Numbered from the stretch's first letter, positions 16,871-25,516 are shown. The stretch is DNA of 64,000 nt from Variovorax sp. WS11 (GCF_010499245.1 NZ_JAAGOW010000002.1:496001-560000), one strand, 5' to 3'. Translations and numbers: made by a program. The notes: generated from the letters alone by a model not told the origin.

Positions 16871-17833
16871 TTGGCGTACCGCGACCACATCGAAGCCTTC
16901 CGCGACGCCCTCATCGATGCCTTCACCACGCGCGCCGCGCTGGACCAGTTCGCGCGCGCGACCCGCCAGGTCAAGAGCCTCGCGGCCAATGTGGGCGAGG
17001 GCCCGCTGGCCGACGTGGCCTACGACTTCCTGAACCTGGTACAGGCTCAGGGCGGCGAGAGCGGACTGGCCGCGGCACTGGAAGTCGCGCTCGCGCGGCG
17101 TCCGCGCAACGACAGCCTGCTCGCCTTCGCCCGCCAGGTCGGCGCCGAGCGCGCCGGCAGCAGCGCCGAGCTGCTGCACACCCGCACCTTCGACCTGCGG
17201 CCGCTGGAAGCGATATGGCGCAAGGAGCTCGCCGTGCCGCGCAAGCGGCTGGTGGCGTTCGTCCTGTGCGGCGCCGAGCAGACCGTCGTCGGCAATGTGA
17301 TCGAGCGCCTGCGCCTGCACCTGGGCGTGCCGGCCTCGACCAGCGCCTCGCGTCTGCGGCTGGACGAGAAGTTCACGCCCATCGACAAGACCATCGAGCT
17401 GCTCATCAAGCTCAAGGCCAGGCTGAAGGTGGAGCACGTGGTCTGCATGGTGGATGCCGACAACGCCCCGGACGAGGCGCTCGCGCTGCTGCTGGGCAGG
17501 CTCTTCGCCGCCTATGCCGAGGCGCAGAGCCATCACCTGGTGCTGCTGTTCAACACGCGCCCGGACGGCCAGTCGCCCGCGGGCTGCAGCCTGCTGCCGC
17601 TGCCGCAGTTCCAGGACACCGATCTCTACGAGTGGGTCGAGGACGTGACCCGCGACAAGGGCTGGCCCCTCGAACTGCGCGACGAGTTCAAGCTCTGGCT
17701 GTACCAGGTGGCCGACCAGGCGCCCGCCCCATCGACCGACGTCGCCTATTTCGCGCTCGAGACCGCCATCGCCCTGCTGCGCCAGAACCTGCCGCAGGCG
17801 GCGCTGCGCGAGCATTTCAAGTCGCCGCCCTGA
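16871..17833 (+). CDS. EAD1 plus P-loop-less STAND-like (iSTAND) protein
   Basis: 320 residues from a TTG start at 16871, supported by a GGAGA site at 16859-16863. The EAD1 begins immediately: LIDAFTTRAALDQFARATR, then GPLADVAYDFLNLVQAQGG and VALARRPRND. Residues ~125-310 look like a STAND/NTPase-type alpha-beta domain without a Walker A. The strand-loop reads FVLCGAEQTVVGN (130-142), with no GK[ST], while a Walker-B-like strand VVCMVDADN (190-198) and a LVLLFNTRP strand remain. Inactive STAND modules of this kind are described as adaptors in EAD systems. It may bridge the effector to the MoxR/vWA core. Confidence 0.65.
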   Translation: MAYRDHIEAFRDALIDAFTTRAALDQFARATRQVKSLAANVGEGPLADVAYDFLNLVQAQGGESGLAAALEVALARRPRNDSLLAFARQVGAERAGSSAELLHTRTFDLRPLEAIWRKELAVPRKRLVAFVLCGAEQTVVGNVIERLRLHLGVPASTSASRLRLDEKFTPIDKTIELLIKLKARLKVEHVVCMVDADNAPDEALALLLGRLFAAYAEAQSHHLVLLFNTRPDGQSPAGCSLLPLPQFQDTDLYEWVEDVTRDKGWPLELRDEFKLWLYQVADQAPAPSTDVAYFALETAIALLRQNLPQAALREHFKSPP

Positions 17834-17859
17834 GCGGACACATCGGAAGAGGACTGTTC

Positions 17860-18840
17860 ATGAGCTCCCGCCACCAGATCGACCTGTCCCTGCGCTTCAA
17901 CCGCCTCGCCAAGCTGCCGGACACCCGCAAGATCGAGGCGGCCGACCTCGACCCGGTGCCCGCCAGCCGCCCCGCCAAGGTGGAGGTGCAGCGCGAGGCC
18001 TACCTCGCCAGCGCCACGCTGGAGGAAGTGGTCAACCTGGCGATCGCGCTCGGGCGGCCGCTGCTGCTGCAAGGCGACCCGGGCTGCGGCAAGACCCGGC
18101 TGGCCCACGCGGTCGCCTATGCGCTGGGCCTGCCCATCGAGGAGAGCTACATCAAGTCCACCAGCAAGGCGCAGGACCTGCTCTACACCTACGACGCGGT
18201 TCGGCGCCTGCACGACGCGCAGCTGCCGCCGGCCGAGGGCGAGCGCCGCGGCGCGAACACGGTGGCCGACTACATCCGCTTCGGACCGCTGGGCCGCGCC
18301 ATCATCCGCGCCCACCACGGCCGCCGCTCGGTGGTGCTCATCGACGAAGTGGACAAGGCCGACCTCGACTTCCCCAACGACCTGCTGCGCGAGCTCGACC
18401 GGCTCGAGTTCGATGTCGCCGAGGCGCCCAAGATCGGCTTCCGGGTACCGCAGGACCAGCCGGCCCTGCGCCCCATCATCTTCGTGACCCACAACGAGGA
18501 GAAGGCGCTGCCGACCGCCTTCCTGCGCCGCTGCATCTTTCACTACGTGGAGTTTCCCAAGGACGAGCTGGACGCGATCCTGTCCCGGCACAGCATCGAC
18601 AGTGCCGCGCTGCGCAAGAAGGCCATCGAGGTGGTGAACACCTTGCGCGAGCGCCAGCTGCTCAAGAAGCCTGGCCTCTCGGAGCTGCTCGACTGGGTCG
18701 GCTACCTGCAGGCGCGCAAGATCAAGCCGGGCGAGCTGGACCGCCTGCCGGCGGTGCAGGCGCTGATCAAGAACGTCGCCGACCTGAAGCAGGCGCACGA
18801 AGCTTTCCCTTCGTCCATGCCGGCGGCGCGCCGTGTCTGA
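17860..18840 (+). CDS. MoxR-type AAA+ ATPase
   Basis: 326 residues. Walker A is GDPGCGKT (72-79) and Walker B is VVLIDEVDKAD (D162-E163). Sensor 1 and the arginine-finger region read FVTHNEEKALPTAFLRRC, and a helical lid follows to the C-terminus. MoxR ATPases act with vWA-domain partners as chaperone-like remodellers. The ATG at 17860 has a GGAAGAGGA site. The gene sits 26 bases after the EAD1-iSTAND gene and overlaps the vWA gene. All catalytic residues look intact, so it should be the energy-using engine of the operon. Confidence 0.9.
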   Translation: MSSRHQIDLSLRFNRLAKLPDTRKIEAADLDPVPASRPAKVEVQREAYLASATLEEVVNLAIALGRPLLLQGDPGCGKTRLAHAVAYALGLPIEESYIKSTSKAQDLLYTYDAVRRLHDAQLPPAEGERRGANTVADYIRFGPLGRAIIRAHHGRRSVVLIDEVDKADLDFPNDLLRELDRLEFDVAEAPKIGFRVPQDQPALRPIIFVTHNEEKALPTAFLRRCIFHYVEFPKDELDAILSRHSIDSAALRKKAIEVVNTLRERQLLKKPGLSELLDWVGYLQARKIKPGELDRLPAVQALIKNVADLKQAHEAFPSSMPAARRV

Positions 18841-20023
18841 AGCGAACGCGTTCGCGCTGGTGCGCGAACTGTTCAGGCAGCTCCAGCGGCGGCGCCTCCC
18901 GATCGGCCCGCCCGACCTCGACGCGCTGCGCATGGCACTCACCGCCGGCTTCGGCTGGTCCTCGCAGGATGCGCTGCGCGACCTGATGGTCGCGCTGTGG
19001 GCCAAGTCGCCGCACGAAGCCGACATCGTGCGCGCCCTGTTCGCCCGGCTGGCCTGGCCCGAGGACTGGACGCCCGAGCCCGATGCCGCCGCGCCTGGGG
19101 CGATGGCCGCGCCCGGCCGGCCTGCGCACGCGGGCAGCGACGCGCAGGCCCCGCGCGAAGCGCCTGTGCCCGAGCGTGTCGAAGAGATCCAGATCAGCGT
19201 CAGCCGCAAGCCGCTCGGCATCCCGGAGCTCACGCTGGCCGGCGTGCAGATCGCGGATGTGCGGCTGGTGCTGGTCGAGCAGTACCCGCTCACGCACCGC
19301 GAGATCGCGCAGGCCTTCCGGCGCCTGCGCCGACCCATGCGCTTCGGCCCGCCCGCCGAACTCGACATCGACCAGACGCTGCGCCAGCGCCTGCGCACCG
19401 GCGTCGCGATGCCGCCGGTGCTGGTGCCGCGGCGTCGCAACGCCTCGCGGCTGGCGCTGTTCGTCGACGTGGAAGGCTCGATGGCGCCCTACGCACCCTT
19501 CGTCGAGGCCTTCTGCACCGCGGTGCGCGAGGCCGGCATGCTGCAGCAGACCTCCTTGCACTACTTCCACGACGTGCCGACCGAAGGCACCGACCGTTCG
19601 CTGCTGGCCGAGCTGGACGCCGGCGACTTCTTCCCCGCGCTCGACCCGGTGCTCTCGCGCATCGAGCCGCTGGACACAGGCCGGGTGTATGCCGACCCGC
19701 AGCTCGAGAAGGGCCTGCCACTGCGCGAACTTCTGGCAACGATGGCGCCCGGCACTGCGGCGCTGGTCGTCGGCGATGCCGGCGCCGCGCGCGGCCGCGC
19801 CGACCCGGCCCGCGTGCAGGACTCGCTGGCCTTCGTCAAGGCCTTGCGCCGCCGTGCCTCGGTCGTGGTCTGGCTCAACCCGGTGCCCCAGCCCTTGTGG
19901 GCTCACACCGTGGCGGCGCACCTGGCGCGGCACGTGCCCATGTATGCGCTCGACCGGCCCGGCATCCAGCTCGCGGTCAACGCGCTGCGCGGGCATCCGG
20001 TGAACCTGGAGCGCCCCCTGTGA
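18833..20023 (+). CDS. von Willebrand factor A-domain protein, MoxR partner
   Basis: 396 residues from a GTG at 18833 that overlaps the MoxR stop. Residues ~1-85 are helical; a basic linker region follows (ISVSRKPLGIPELTLAGVQ). The vWA-like domain starts near 205 with LALFVDVEGSMAPYAPFVEA. Its metal site reads D212-V-E214-G-S216, so the first Ser of the usual DxSxS motif is Glu. This may change metal binding. LVVGDAGAARG and VVVWLNPVPQPLW look like the later strands. It should dock with the MoxR ATPase. Its stop overlaps the next start (GTGA), giving strict co-translation. Confidence 0.82.
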   Translation: MSEANAFALVRELFRQLQRRRLPIGPPDLDALRMALTAGFGWSSQDALRDLMVALWAKSPHEADIVRALFARLAWPEDWTPEPDAAAPGAMAAPGRPAHAGSDAQAPREAPVPERVEEIQISVSRKPLGIPELTLAGVQIADVRLVLVEQYPLTHREIAQAFRRLRRPMRFGPPAELDIDQTLRQRLRTGVAMPPVLVPRRRNASRLALFVDVEGSMAPYAPFVEAFCTAVREAGMLQQTSLHYFHDVPTEGTDRSLLAELDAGDFFPALDPVLSRIEPLDTGRVYADPQLEKGLPLRELLATMAPGTAALVVGDAGAARGRADPARVQDSLAFVKALRRRASVVVWLNPVPQPLWAHTVAAHLARHVPMYALDRPGIQLAVNALRGHPVNLERPL

Positions 20024-22968
20024 GCGAGGACGCCGCCCGCCAGCTGGCCGAGCGGAGGCTGCGGCAGTTCGAACGCGCGCTGCACGCGGCCGCCGGGACG
20101 ATGGGCGAGCCCGACCCGCAGGCCCTGGTGCGCTCCGCGCTCGACCTGGCGGCCCACGCCGCGCTGGCGGTAGCCTTCGATCCCGGCCTGCTGCACCTGC
20201 TGCGCATCAACTTCTTCTTCGAGCGCGAGCGTGTGCCGCACTGGGTCGAAGCCCGGCTGCTGCTGTCGACGCTGTGCCGCGATGCCGAGGGCAACGGCCT
20301 CTACATGATGGATGCCCCGGTGCGCGAGCTGCTGCTGATGCGCCTGGTCGCGCATCATGGCCCGGACCGGCTGCGCGCCGTCGCCACCCTGCTGTGGCAG
20401 TACGCGGAGCGCCGCACGGCATGGTTCGAGCGCTCGGAGCTGCGGCATGCGCAGCAGCTCACGGCCCTGAACTTCCTCGCGCCGGAACGCGCCCAGGCCT
20501 GGCTGGATGCGGCGGCGCACGGCAGCGGGCCGGCCAGCCTGTCGAAGAACTGGTTCGTGGCCATGCGCGGCGCCATGCCCGCCATGCCGCCGGTGCCCCA
20601 GGGCGGCAACCCGGCGGCAGTCTGCCGGGCGCTGCGGGAGCTCGACTTCGTGGCGCAGCGGGCGGCCCATCGCGACGCCCTGCGCCGATCCGACGGGCAC
20701 GAGCTGCTCCTGATCCGGGGCCCGCGCGACCATGGCCACCGCTGGGTGCTGCTGCGGCTGCTCGGGCACTTCGAGCGGGCACCGGGCCTGCTGTGGCTGG
20801 CGGTGGACCCGGTCGCTCCAGGCTCGCTGCGCGCATCGCTCGCCCTCGCGCTCGGCCTGGAGGCGCAGGCGCCGTGGCCGCGCATCCGCAAGCGTGCGGC
20901 GTCGCTCGCCCGGTCGAGGCCGCTCGCCATCGCGATCGACGGCGTCGAGCGGCTGAACGAAGCACAGCGCACCGAACTGCGGGACCTGCAGGCCGCCGAA
21001 CTCCCGGCCTCCCTGTACCTGCTGGATCGCGCCGAGGGTTCCGAAGCGGTGATCGGTGAAGGCGCGCTCGTCGGGGTGATGCTGCTCACCGGCTCCAGCG
21101 GCCTGCTGCCCGCCGTGGGCCGCATCGCGCAGGAAGACCTGCGCTACTGGATCGACCGGCATGGCGGCGAGGCAGGCCTCGATGGCCTTGGCCCCGAGGA
21201 AACGCGCGATGCCGCCGGGCTCGCCGACGAGATCCTGAAGGCCACCGGCGGCGTGCCGGAGCGGGTGCTCGAGCACCTGTGCGTGCGCTGCGGCGTGCGC
21301 TGGCCCGAGGTGCTGGCCGTCGCCGAAGCACCCTTTGCGCTGGCGCTGCCGCCGGCCGACGATGCCATCGCCGAGCCGGACGAGCAGCAGCGCGCCGGTG
21401 CCACCTTCCTGCCCCTGATGCCGCTGCGCGGCACGGTGATCTTGCCCGGTCGCATGGCGTCGCTGACGCTGACCCGGACCGAGTCCATGATGGGCCTGTT
21501 CAAGGTGCAGAACGGCAGCGACAACACCGTCTTCGCCGTGCTCGACGAGAGTGCTGGCGAGCGCTTCGATCCGCGCCGGCTGCGCGGGATCGGCACCATC
21601 GCTGCCGTGTCCGGCCACCGGCCGCGCGACGAAGGCGTCGAGGTCACGCTCTGGGGCATGGGCCGCGCCGTCGGCACGCCGATGCAGGACCCCGCCGAGG
21701 GCGGCGCCGTGCTCGCCCGCATGGACCCGCTGCCCGAGGCCACGGACCGAAGCACGCCGCCCGAAGCGCGCGAGGCCGTCGTCGATGCGCTGCGCGCGCT
21801 GGTGCGCCTCGGCGGCGTGGGCGGCAAGACGGTCGACCTGATGCGCGAAGCACCGCTGGTCGCGGCCTGCTACCAGTTGGCCGAGATGCTGTCCCTGGCG
21901 CCCCCGGACCGGCAGAAGCTGCTCGAAGCGGACGAGGCTTTCCCCATGTTGCAGCAGTTGCGCGCCGCGGTGATCGCGCGCATCGAGGACGGGCTCCCCA
22001 AAGATTTCGGCGAAGACGGCTGGGGCTTCGAGCGCCTCGGCGAATTGCTCCGCGCGGCATTCGACATCGCGCAACTGGGCGAGCTGTTCGAGACCCGGAT
22101 CTCCGCCACGGCCGACCGGCCGGATGTGTTCACCGCACTCGCGAGAAGCACCGCCGCGAGCGGCCGGCTGCGCCGGATCATGGCGCACGCGCTCGCGCGC
22201 CGCCCCGAGGACGACGCCCTGTGGGAACACGTGGAAGCGATGACCCAGCAGCCCGAGCACCCGCAGGCTCCGCCCAAGCCCGCCGCCAGGCCGCCACGCG
22301 CGACATCCCTCAAGCTCTGGCCCAACGGCAGCACGCTGCGCGTCGCCTTCCTCGGCGGCGACGCGAAGCTGCGCCAGCGGGTGATGCGCTGCGCGGCGCA
22401 GTGGTTCGAGTTCGCCAACCTGCATTGCGAAGTGCTGCCTCGGGGCAGCAAGGAGACGGCCGACATCCGCATCGCATTCCAGCGCAACGAGGGCAGCTGG
22501 TCCTACGTGGGCACCGACGCGCGCACCATCCCGGCCAAGGAGCCCACGATGAACTTCGGCTGGCTCGACCACGACACGTCCGAGACCGAGTTCCAACGGG
22601 TCGTGCTCAAGGAATTCGGCCATGCGCTGGGTCTGTGGCAGGAACACAAGAACCCGACGGGCGGCATCGAATGGGATCGCGAGGCGGTGCTGAAGCACTT
22701 CAGCGGCCCGCCCAACGGCTGGTCGAAGGAGACGATCGACCACAACATCCTCAGGCCGAACCCGCCCAGCCGTCCGCCCTACCGGCCCTTCGACGCGCAG
22801 TCGGTGATGCTGCACGACTTCCCGGCCGAGCTCGTGCGCTCGCGCCAGCCGATCCAGGGCGGGAGCACGCTGTCGGCCTCGGACAAGGCCTTCATCGCCG
22901 CGCTCTATCCGCCCAGGACGGCCGTAGTGCGGCCGCTTCGCAAAGCGCCTGCGCGCAAGAAGCGCTAG
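20020..22968 (+). CDS. Multidomain VMAP-slot protein: helical, iSTAND-like, LON-SB, EAD-like, pseudo-zincin
   Basis: 982 residues from a GTG that overlaps the vWA stop. Residues 1-200 are helical (HLLRINFFFERERVPHW). Residues ~225-445 form a STAND-like domain without a P-loop (RGPRDHGHRW at 233-242; Walker-B-like LAIAIDG at 302-308). Residues ~463-660 resemble the LON protease substrate-binding domain (FLPLMPLRGTVILPGRM). Residues ~671-741 repeat the EAD pattern (LLRAAFDIAQLGELFETRI, ALARRPEDDALWEHV). Residues ~763-960 are zincin-like, but the HExxHxxGxxH site reads KEFGHALGLWQ, so two of three zinc ligands (K864, Q874) are lost. It fills the VMAP position of MoxR-vWA systems; I could not confirm a VMAP-specific domain. 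Its job is probably sensing or scaffolding. Confidence 0.75.
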   Translation: MSEDAARQLAERRLRQFERALHAAAGTMGEPDPQALVRSALDLAAHAALAVAFDPGLLHLLRINFFFERERVPHWVEARLLLSTLCRDAEGNGLYMMDAPVRELLLMRLVAHHGPDRLRAVATLLWQYAERRTAWFERSELRHAQQLTALNFLAPERAQAWLDAAAHGSGPASLSKNWFVAMRGAMPAMPPVPQGGNPAAVCRALRELDFVAQRAAHRDALRRSDGHELLLIRGPRDHGHRWVLLRLLGHFERAPGLLWLAVDPVAPGSLRASLALALGLEAQAPWPRIRKRAASLARSRPLAIAIDGVERLNEAQRTELRDLQAAELPASLYLLDRAEGSEAVIGEGALVGVMLLTGSSGLLPAVGRIAQEDLRYWIDRHGGEAGLDGLGPEETRDAAGLADEILKATGGVPERVLEHLCVRCGVRWPEVLAVAEAPFALALPPADDAIAEPDEQQRAGATFLPLMPLRGTVILPGRMASLTLTRTESMMGLFKVQNGSDNTVFAVLDESAGERFDPRRLRGIGTIAAVSGHRPRDEGVEVTLWGMGRAVGTPMQDPAEGGAVLARMDPLPEATDRSTPPEAREAVVDALRALVRLGGVGGKTVDLMREAPLVAACYQLAEMLSLAPPDRQKLLEADEAFPMLQQLRAAVIARIEDGLPKDFGEDGWGFERLGELLRAAFDIAQLGELFETRISATADRPDVFTALARSTAASGRLRRIMAHALARRPEDDALWEHVEAMTQQPEHPQAPPKPAARPPRATSLKLWPNGSTLRVAFLGGDAKLRQRVMRCAAQWFEFANLHCEVLPRGSKETADIRIAFQRNEGSWSYVGTDARTIPAKEPTMNFGWLDHDTSETEFQRVVLKEFGHALGLWQEHKNPTGGIEWDREAVLKHFSGPPNGWSKETIDHNILRPNPPSRPPYRPFDAQSVMLHDFPAELVRSRQPIQGGSTLSASDKAFIAALYPPRTAVVRPLRKAPARKKR

Positions 22969-22978
22969 GCGGGCTCCT

Positions 22979-23836
22979 TCAGATCATCGCCAACGCCTTC
23001 TTGCCCCGCGGCGGCGGATGCAGCCGGTCGATCTCCGCGAGGTCTTCCGCACTCAACCGCAGTTCCGCCGCAGCCAGGTTGTCGCGCAGATGCGCCTCGC
23101 GCACCGCCTTCGGAATCGCGACCACGCCGGGCTGCGCCACCACCCAGGCCAGTGCGAGCTGCGCCGCCGTGACGCCCAGCCGCTCGGCCATCTTCTTCAG
23201 CGCCGCGTCGCCGGCCAGCGCGCCCTGGTCGATCGGGCTGTAGGCCATCAGCGGCATGCCGCGCTCGCGCTGCCAGGGCAGCAGGCTGAACTCCGGCCCG
23301 CGCTCGCTCATCGAGTAGTAGACCTGGTTCGCCGCGCAGTCCAGCGGCTCGCCGCACACCGCCGCGAGCTCGTCCATGTCGTCGGTGTCGAAGTTGCTGA
23401 CGCCCCAGCGGCCGATGCGGCCGTCATCCACCAGCCGGCGCATCGCCTCGCAAGTCTGGTCGAGCGGATGTTCGCCGCGCCAGTGCAGCAGGTAGAGATC
23501 GATGCGGTCCAGCCCCAGCCGCGCCAGGCTGCGCGCGCAGGCCGCGGGCGTGCCCTTGCGGCTGGCGTTGTGCGGATAGACCTTGCTGACGACGAAGAGC
23601 TCCTCGCGCCTCACATCGCCGGCACGCAACGCCTCGGCGATGGCCTGCCCCACCACTTCCTCGGCGCCGCCCTCGCCGTACATCTCGGCCGTGTCGATGA
23701 GGCGCAAGCCCATGGCGATGGCGGCGCGCACCGCGGCGACTTCGGCCTTGCGCGAGCCGGGCTCTTCGCCCATGCGCCAGGTGCCGAGTCCGAGGACCGG
23801 GATTTTTTCGTTTGCCGAAAGTTCGAGAGTGCGCAT
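22979..23836 (-). CDS. Aldo/keto reductase
   Basis: 285 residues, normal family length. It has the N-terminal LGLGTWRMG, the D-x-AxxYG motif (LIDTAEMYGEGGAEEV), the catalytic Lys in VSKVYPHN, the catalytic His in YLLHWRGEHP, GVSNFDTDDM and a C-terminal NADPH site (AIPKAVREAHLRDN). It is closest in style to the YeaE/2,5-didehydrogluconate reductase branch. It reduces aldehydes or ketones with NADPH; the substrate is unknown. It is convergent with the conflict operon with only 10 bases between stops and is unlikely to be part of it. Confidence 0.9.
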   Translation of the reverse strand: MRTLELSANEKIPVLGLGTWRMGEEPGSRKAEVAAVRAAIAMGLRLIDTAEMYGEGGAEEVVGQAIAEALRAGDVRREELFVVSKVYPHNASRKGTPAACARSLARLGLDRIDLYLLHWRGEHPLDQTCEAMRRLVDDGRIGRWGVSNFDTDDMDELAAVCGEPLDCAANQVYYSMSERGPEFSLLPWQRERGMPLMAYSPIDQGALAGDAALKKMAERLGVTAAQLALAWVVAQPGVVAIPKAVREAHLRDNLAAAELRLSAEDLAEIDRLHPPPRGKKALAMI

Positions 23837-23928
23837 GCCGGGCCTTTCTTACGCTCGGCAATATAGGCTGGCCCGCGCGCAAGCGCAGCAAGAAAAATGT
23901 TTCGACCCGCCGGCGCGGCCGCACCGCC

Positions 23929-25188
23929 TCAGGCTCGGATGCGATCCGCCTGTTGCGCGACATAGGCCTTCATCCGCCGCGCCAGCCTGGTGTCGCCTCC
24001 GGCAGCGCGCACCGCACGGTAAGCCTGCTGGATCACGCTGTCACCGATCGAGGTGACGACCTCCTCTGCCGCGACCTTGCTCAGTCCGAAGTGGGGCGCA
24101 GCCTCGCGCGCGAGCTGCAGGCTGGAGTCGTTCCTGCCGGGAAGAATGGCCATCCCCTGCACGCCGACGTTCGCGTTGAGCTGGGGCACCACATCGAACG
24201 CCGGGGCCAGCCGCCAGAAACCATGACCCTGGTGCAGCACACCGTGGTTCTTGACATGGTCGTCCGTGTTGCCGACGCAGAGGTTGAAGACCAGCCGGCG
24301 AAACAGATCGTTCAGATCCTGCTCGGGCCGGGACGAGACGCGGCGCAAGGCCTGCGCCAGCTCGACATAGCTGCCCTGGTTCGATTCGTACGGGGCGTCG
24401 AGCAGCGCTGCAGCCGACAGATAGTGGAAGCGGGACTCCGATTGGACAGGGCCCGTGCGGTCGAACCTCTCGAGCAGCAGCGCATGGCCGACTGCCAAGG
24501 GTTGAATGAAGAAGCTGGAGGTCGAGATGCCGCAGGACATCGCCAACCCCAGCGTTGCCGCCTCGAGCACCTCGACGTCATGGTCGTCTCCACGCGAGGC
24601 GAACTTGGCGATGCAGCGCCGCCCCGCATGGATGAACGTGGCCTTGGGCCGCGCGCCGCCCAGGCTGCCACCGACCAGCAATCTCCGCATCGCGGGCGCC
24701 ACGTCGAGTCCGGCTTCGATGCGGCGAGACGCCTCGGCCAGCGCGTCGATCGCCGGATACGAGTCGATGGGCAGTTCCGCGGCAATCGGGAGGCTTTCCG
24801 AAAACACCATCGCGCCGACGCGATCCTCGTTGGTCAGCAGCAAGGCATCGAGATCCTGCAGCGGACCGTGCTGCATCTCCAGGACCTTCCGACCCCAGCT
24901 GTCCGGAAGCGCATCCCTGAGTGTCAGCGGGAGCGCGCCACCGTCGCGCAGGCGTTTCTCCGGCAGCACGAACGGCGCATCGCGCAGTTGCAGATGGTCG
25001 GGATTGAGCGGCTGCGCGGCGGGGTCGCCCAGGTATCGTCGGCCGTACGCGAATTCGCCGGATTGCATGACGCCATGCTGGACGAGCTTCAACAAGCCCA
25101 CCGCCTGCACGCCTTCGCTGACGTGGTTCGCCAGGCCGACATAGACCGAGCGCTCCTTCAAACCACCCTGTTCAGAAGTCGCGTTCAT
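23929..25188 (-). CDS. hipA: HipA-type toxin kinase
   Basis: 419 residues. It has the N-terminal HipA N1 domain (VYVGLANHVSEGVQAVGLL), an ejectable-P-loop-like segment (VGGSLGGARPKATF), the catalytic loop GNTDDHVKNHGV and the metal-binding LAPAFDVVP. HipA phosphorylates targets such as glutamyl-tRNA synthetase and induces dormancy; closely related kinases hit other aminoacyl-tRNA synthetases. The ATG at 25188 lies inside the end of the hipB frame, a 17-base overlap that couples the pair. All key kinase motifs are present, so the module appears active. Confidence 0.9.
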   Translation of the reverse strand: MNATSEQGGLKERSVYVGLANHVSEGVQAVGLLKLVQHGVMQSGEFAYGRRYLGDPAAQPLNPDHLQLRDAPFVLPEKRLRDGGALPLTLRDALPDSWGRKVLEMQHGPLQDLDALLLTNEDRVGAMVFSESLPIAAELPIDSYPAIDALAEASRRIEAGLDVAPAMRRLLVGGSLGGARPKATFIHAGRRCIAKFASRGDDHDVEVLEAATLGLAMSCGISTSSFFIQPLAVGHALLLERFDRTGPVQSESRFHYLSAAALLDAPYESNQGSYVELAQALRRVSSRPEQDLNDLFRRLVFNLCVGNTDDHVKNHGVLHQGHGFWRLAPAFDVVPQLNANVGVQGMAILPGRNDSSLQLAREAAPHFGLSKVAAEEVVTSIGDSVIQQAYRAVRAAGGDTRLARRMKAYVAQQADRIRA

Positions 25189-25516
25189 CGTCGCTGATGA
25201 CTCCCTTTGCAGCTTTCCCGGCCGCTCTTCGGACACGCCTGTTGGCTGTCAGGCCGGTCGGCGCCGGGGCCACGAGATCGAGGGTGTCGACCTGGCCCAG
25301 CAACCACAGCGCATGCAGCAGCAGGCCGATGCTCGTGCCTGGCCGCCCGGCCTCGAGGGCCCGCAAGGTCGTTGGCGAACACAGCAGGCGCTCGGCTGCA
25401 GCGGCGATCGTCCAGCCTCGTTCGATCCGGTGGGCCCGCAACCGCTGGCCCAGCTCCCTTGCCTTTGCCAGCGCATGAGGAGGGATCGCGGCCAAGCTGT
25501 GGCTGCTCTTTGACAT
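25172..25516 (-). CDS. hipB: HipB-type antitoxin, XRE-family HTH
   Basis: 114 residues. A Cro/cI helix-turn-helix lies at about residues 20-75 (ELGQRLRAHRIERGWTIAAA, LLCSPTTLRALEAGRPGTS). An extended basic tail follows (RRVRRAAGKAAKG). HipB binds HipA and represses the operon. The ATG at 25516 is chosen; a TTG one codon earlier is possible. The upstream DNA contains two AT-rich palindromes, the likely operator. Confidence 0.88.
   Translation of the reverse strand: MSKSSHSLAAIPPHALAKARELGQRLRAHRIERGWTIAAAAERLLCSPTTLRALEAGRPGTSIGLLLHALWLLGQVDTLDLVAPAPTGLTANRRVRRAAGKAAKGVISDDERDF

Noticed and set aside
19903..22815. Long antisense open frame (~970 codons) opposite the 982-residue gene
   Set aside because: Rich in His/Gln/Arg with no recognisable fold; a shadow of a GC-rich gene on the other strand.
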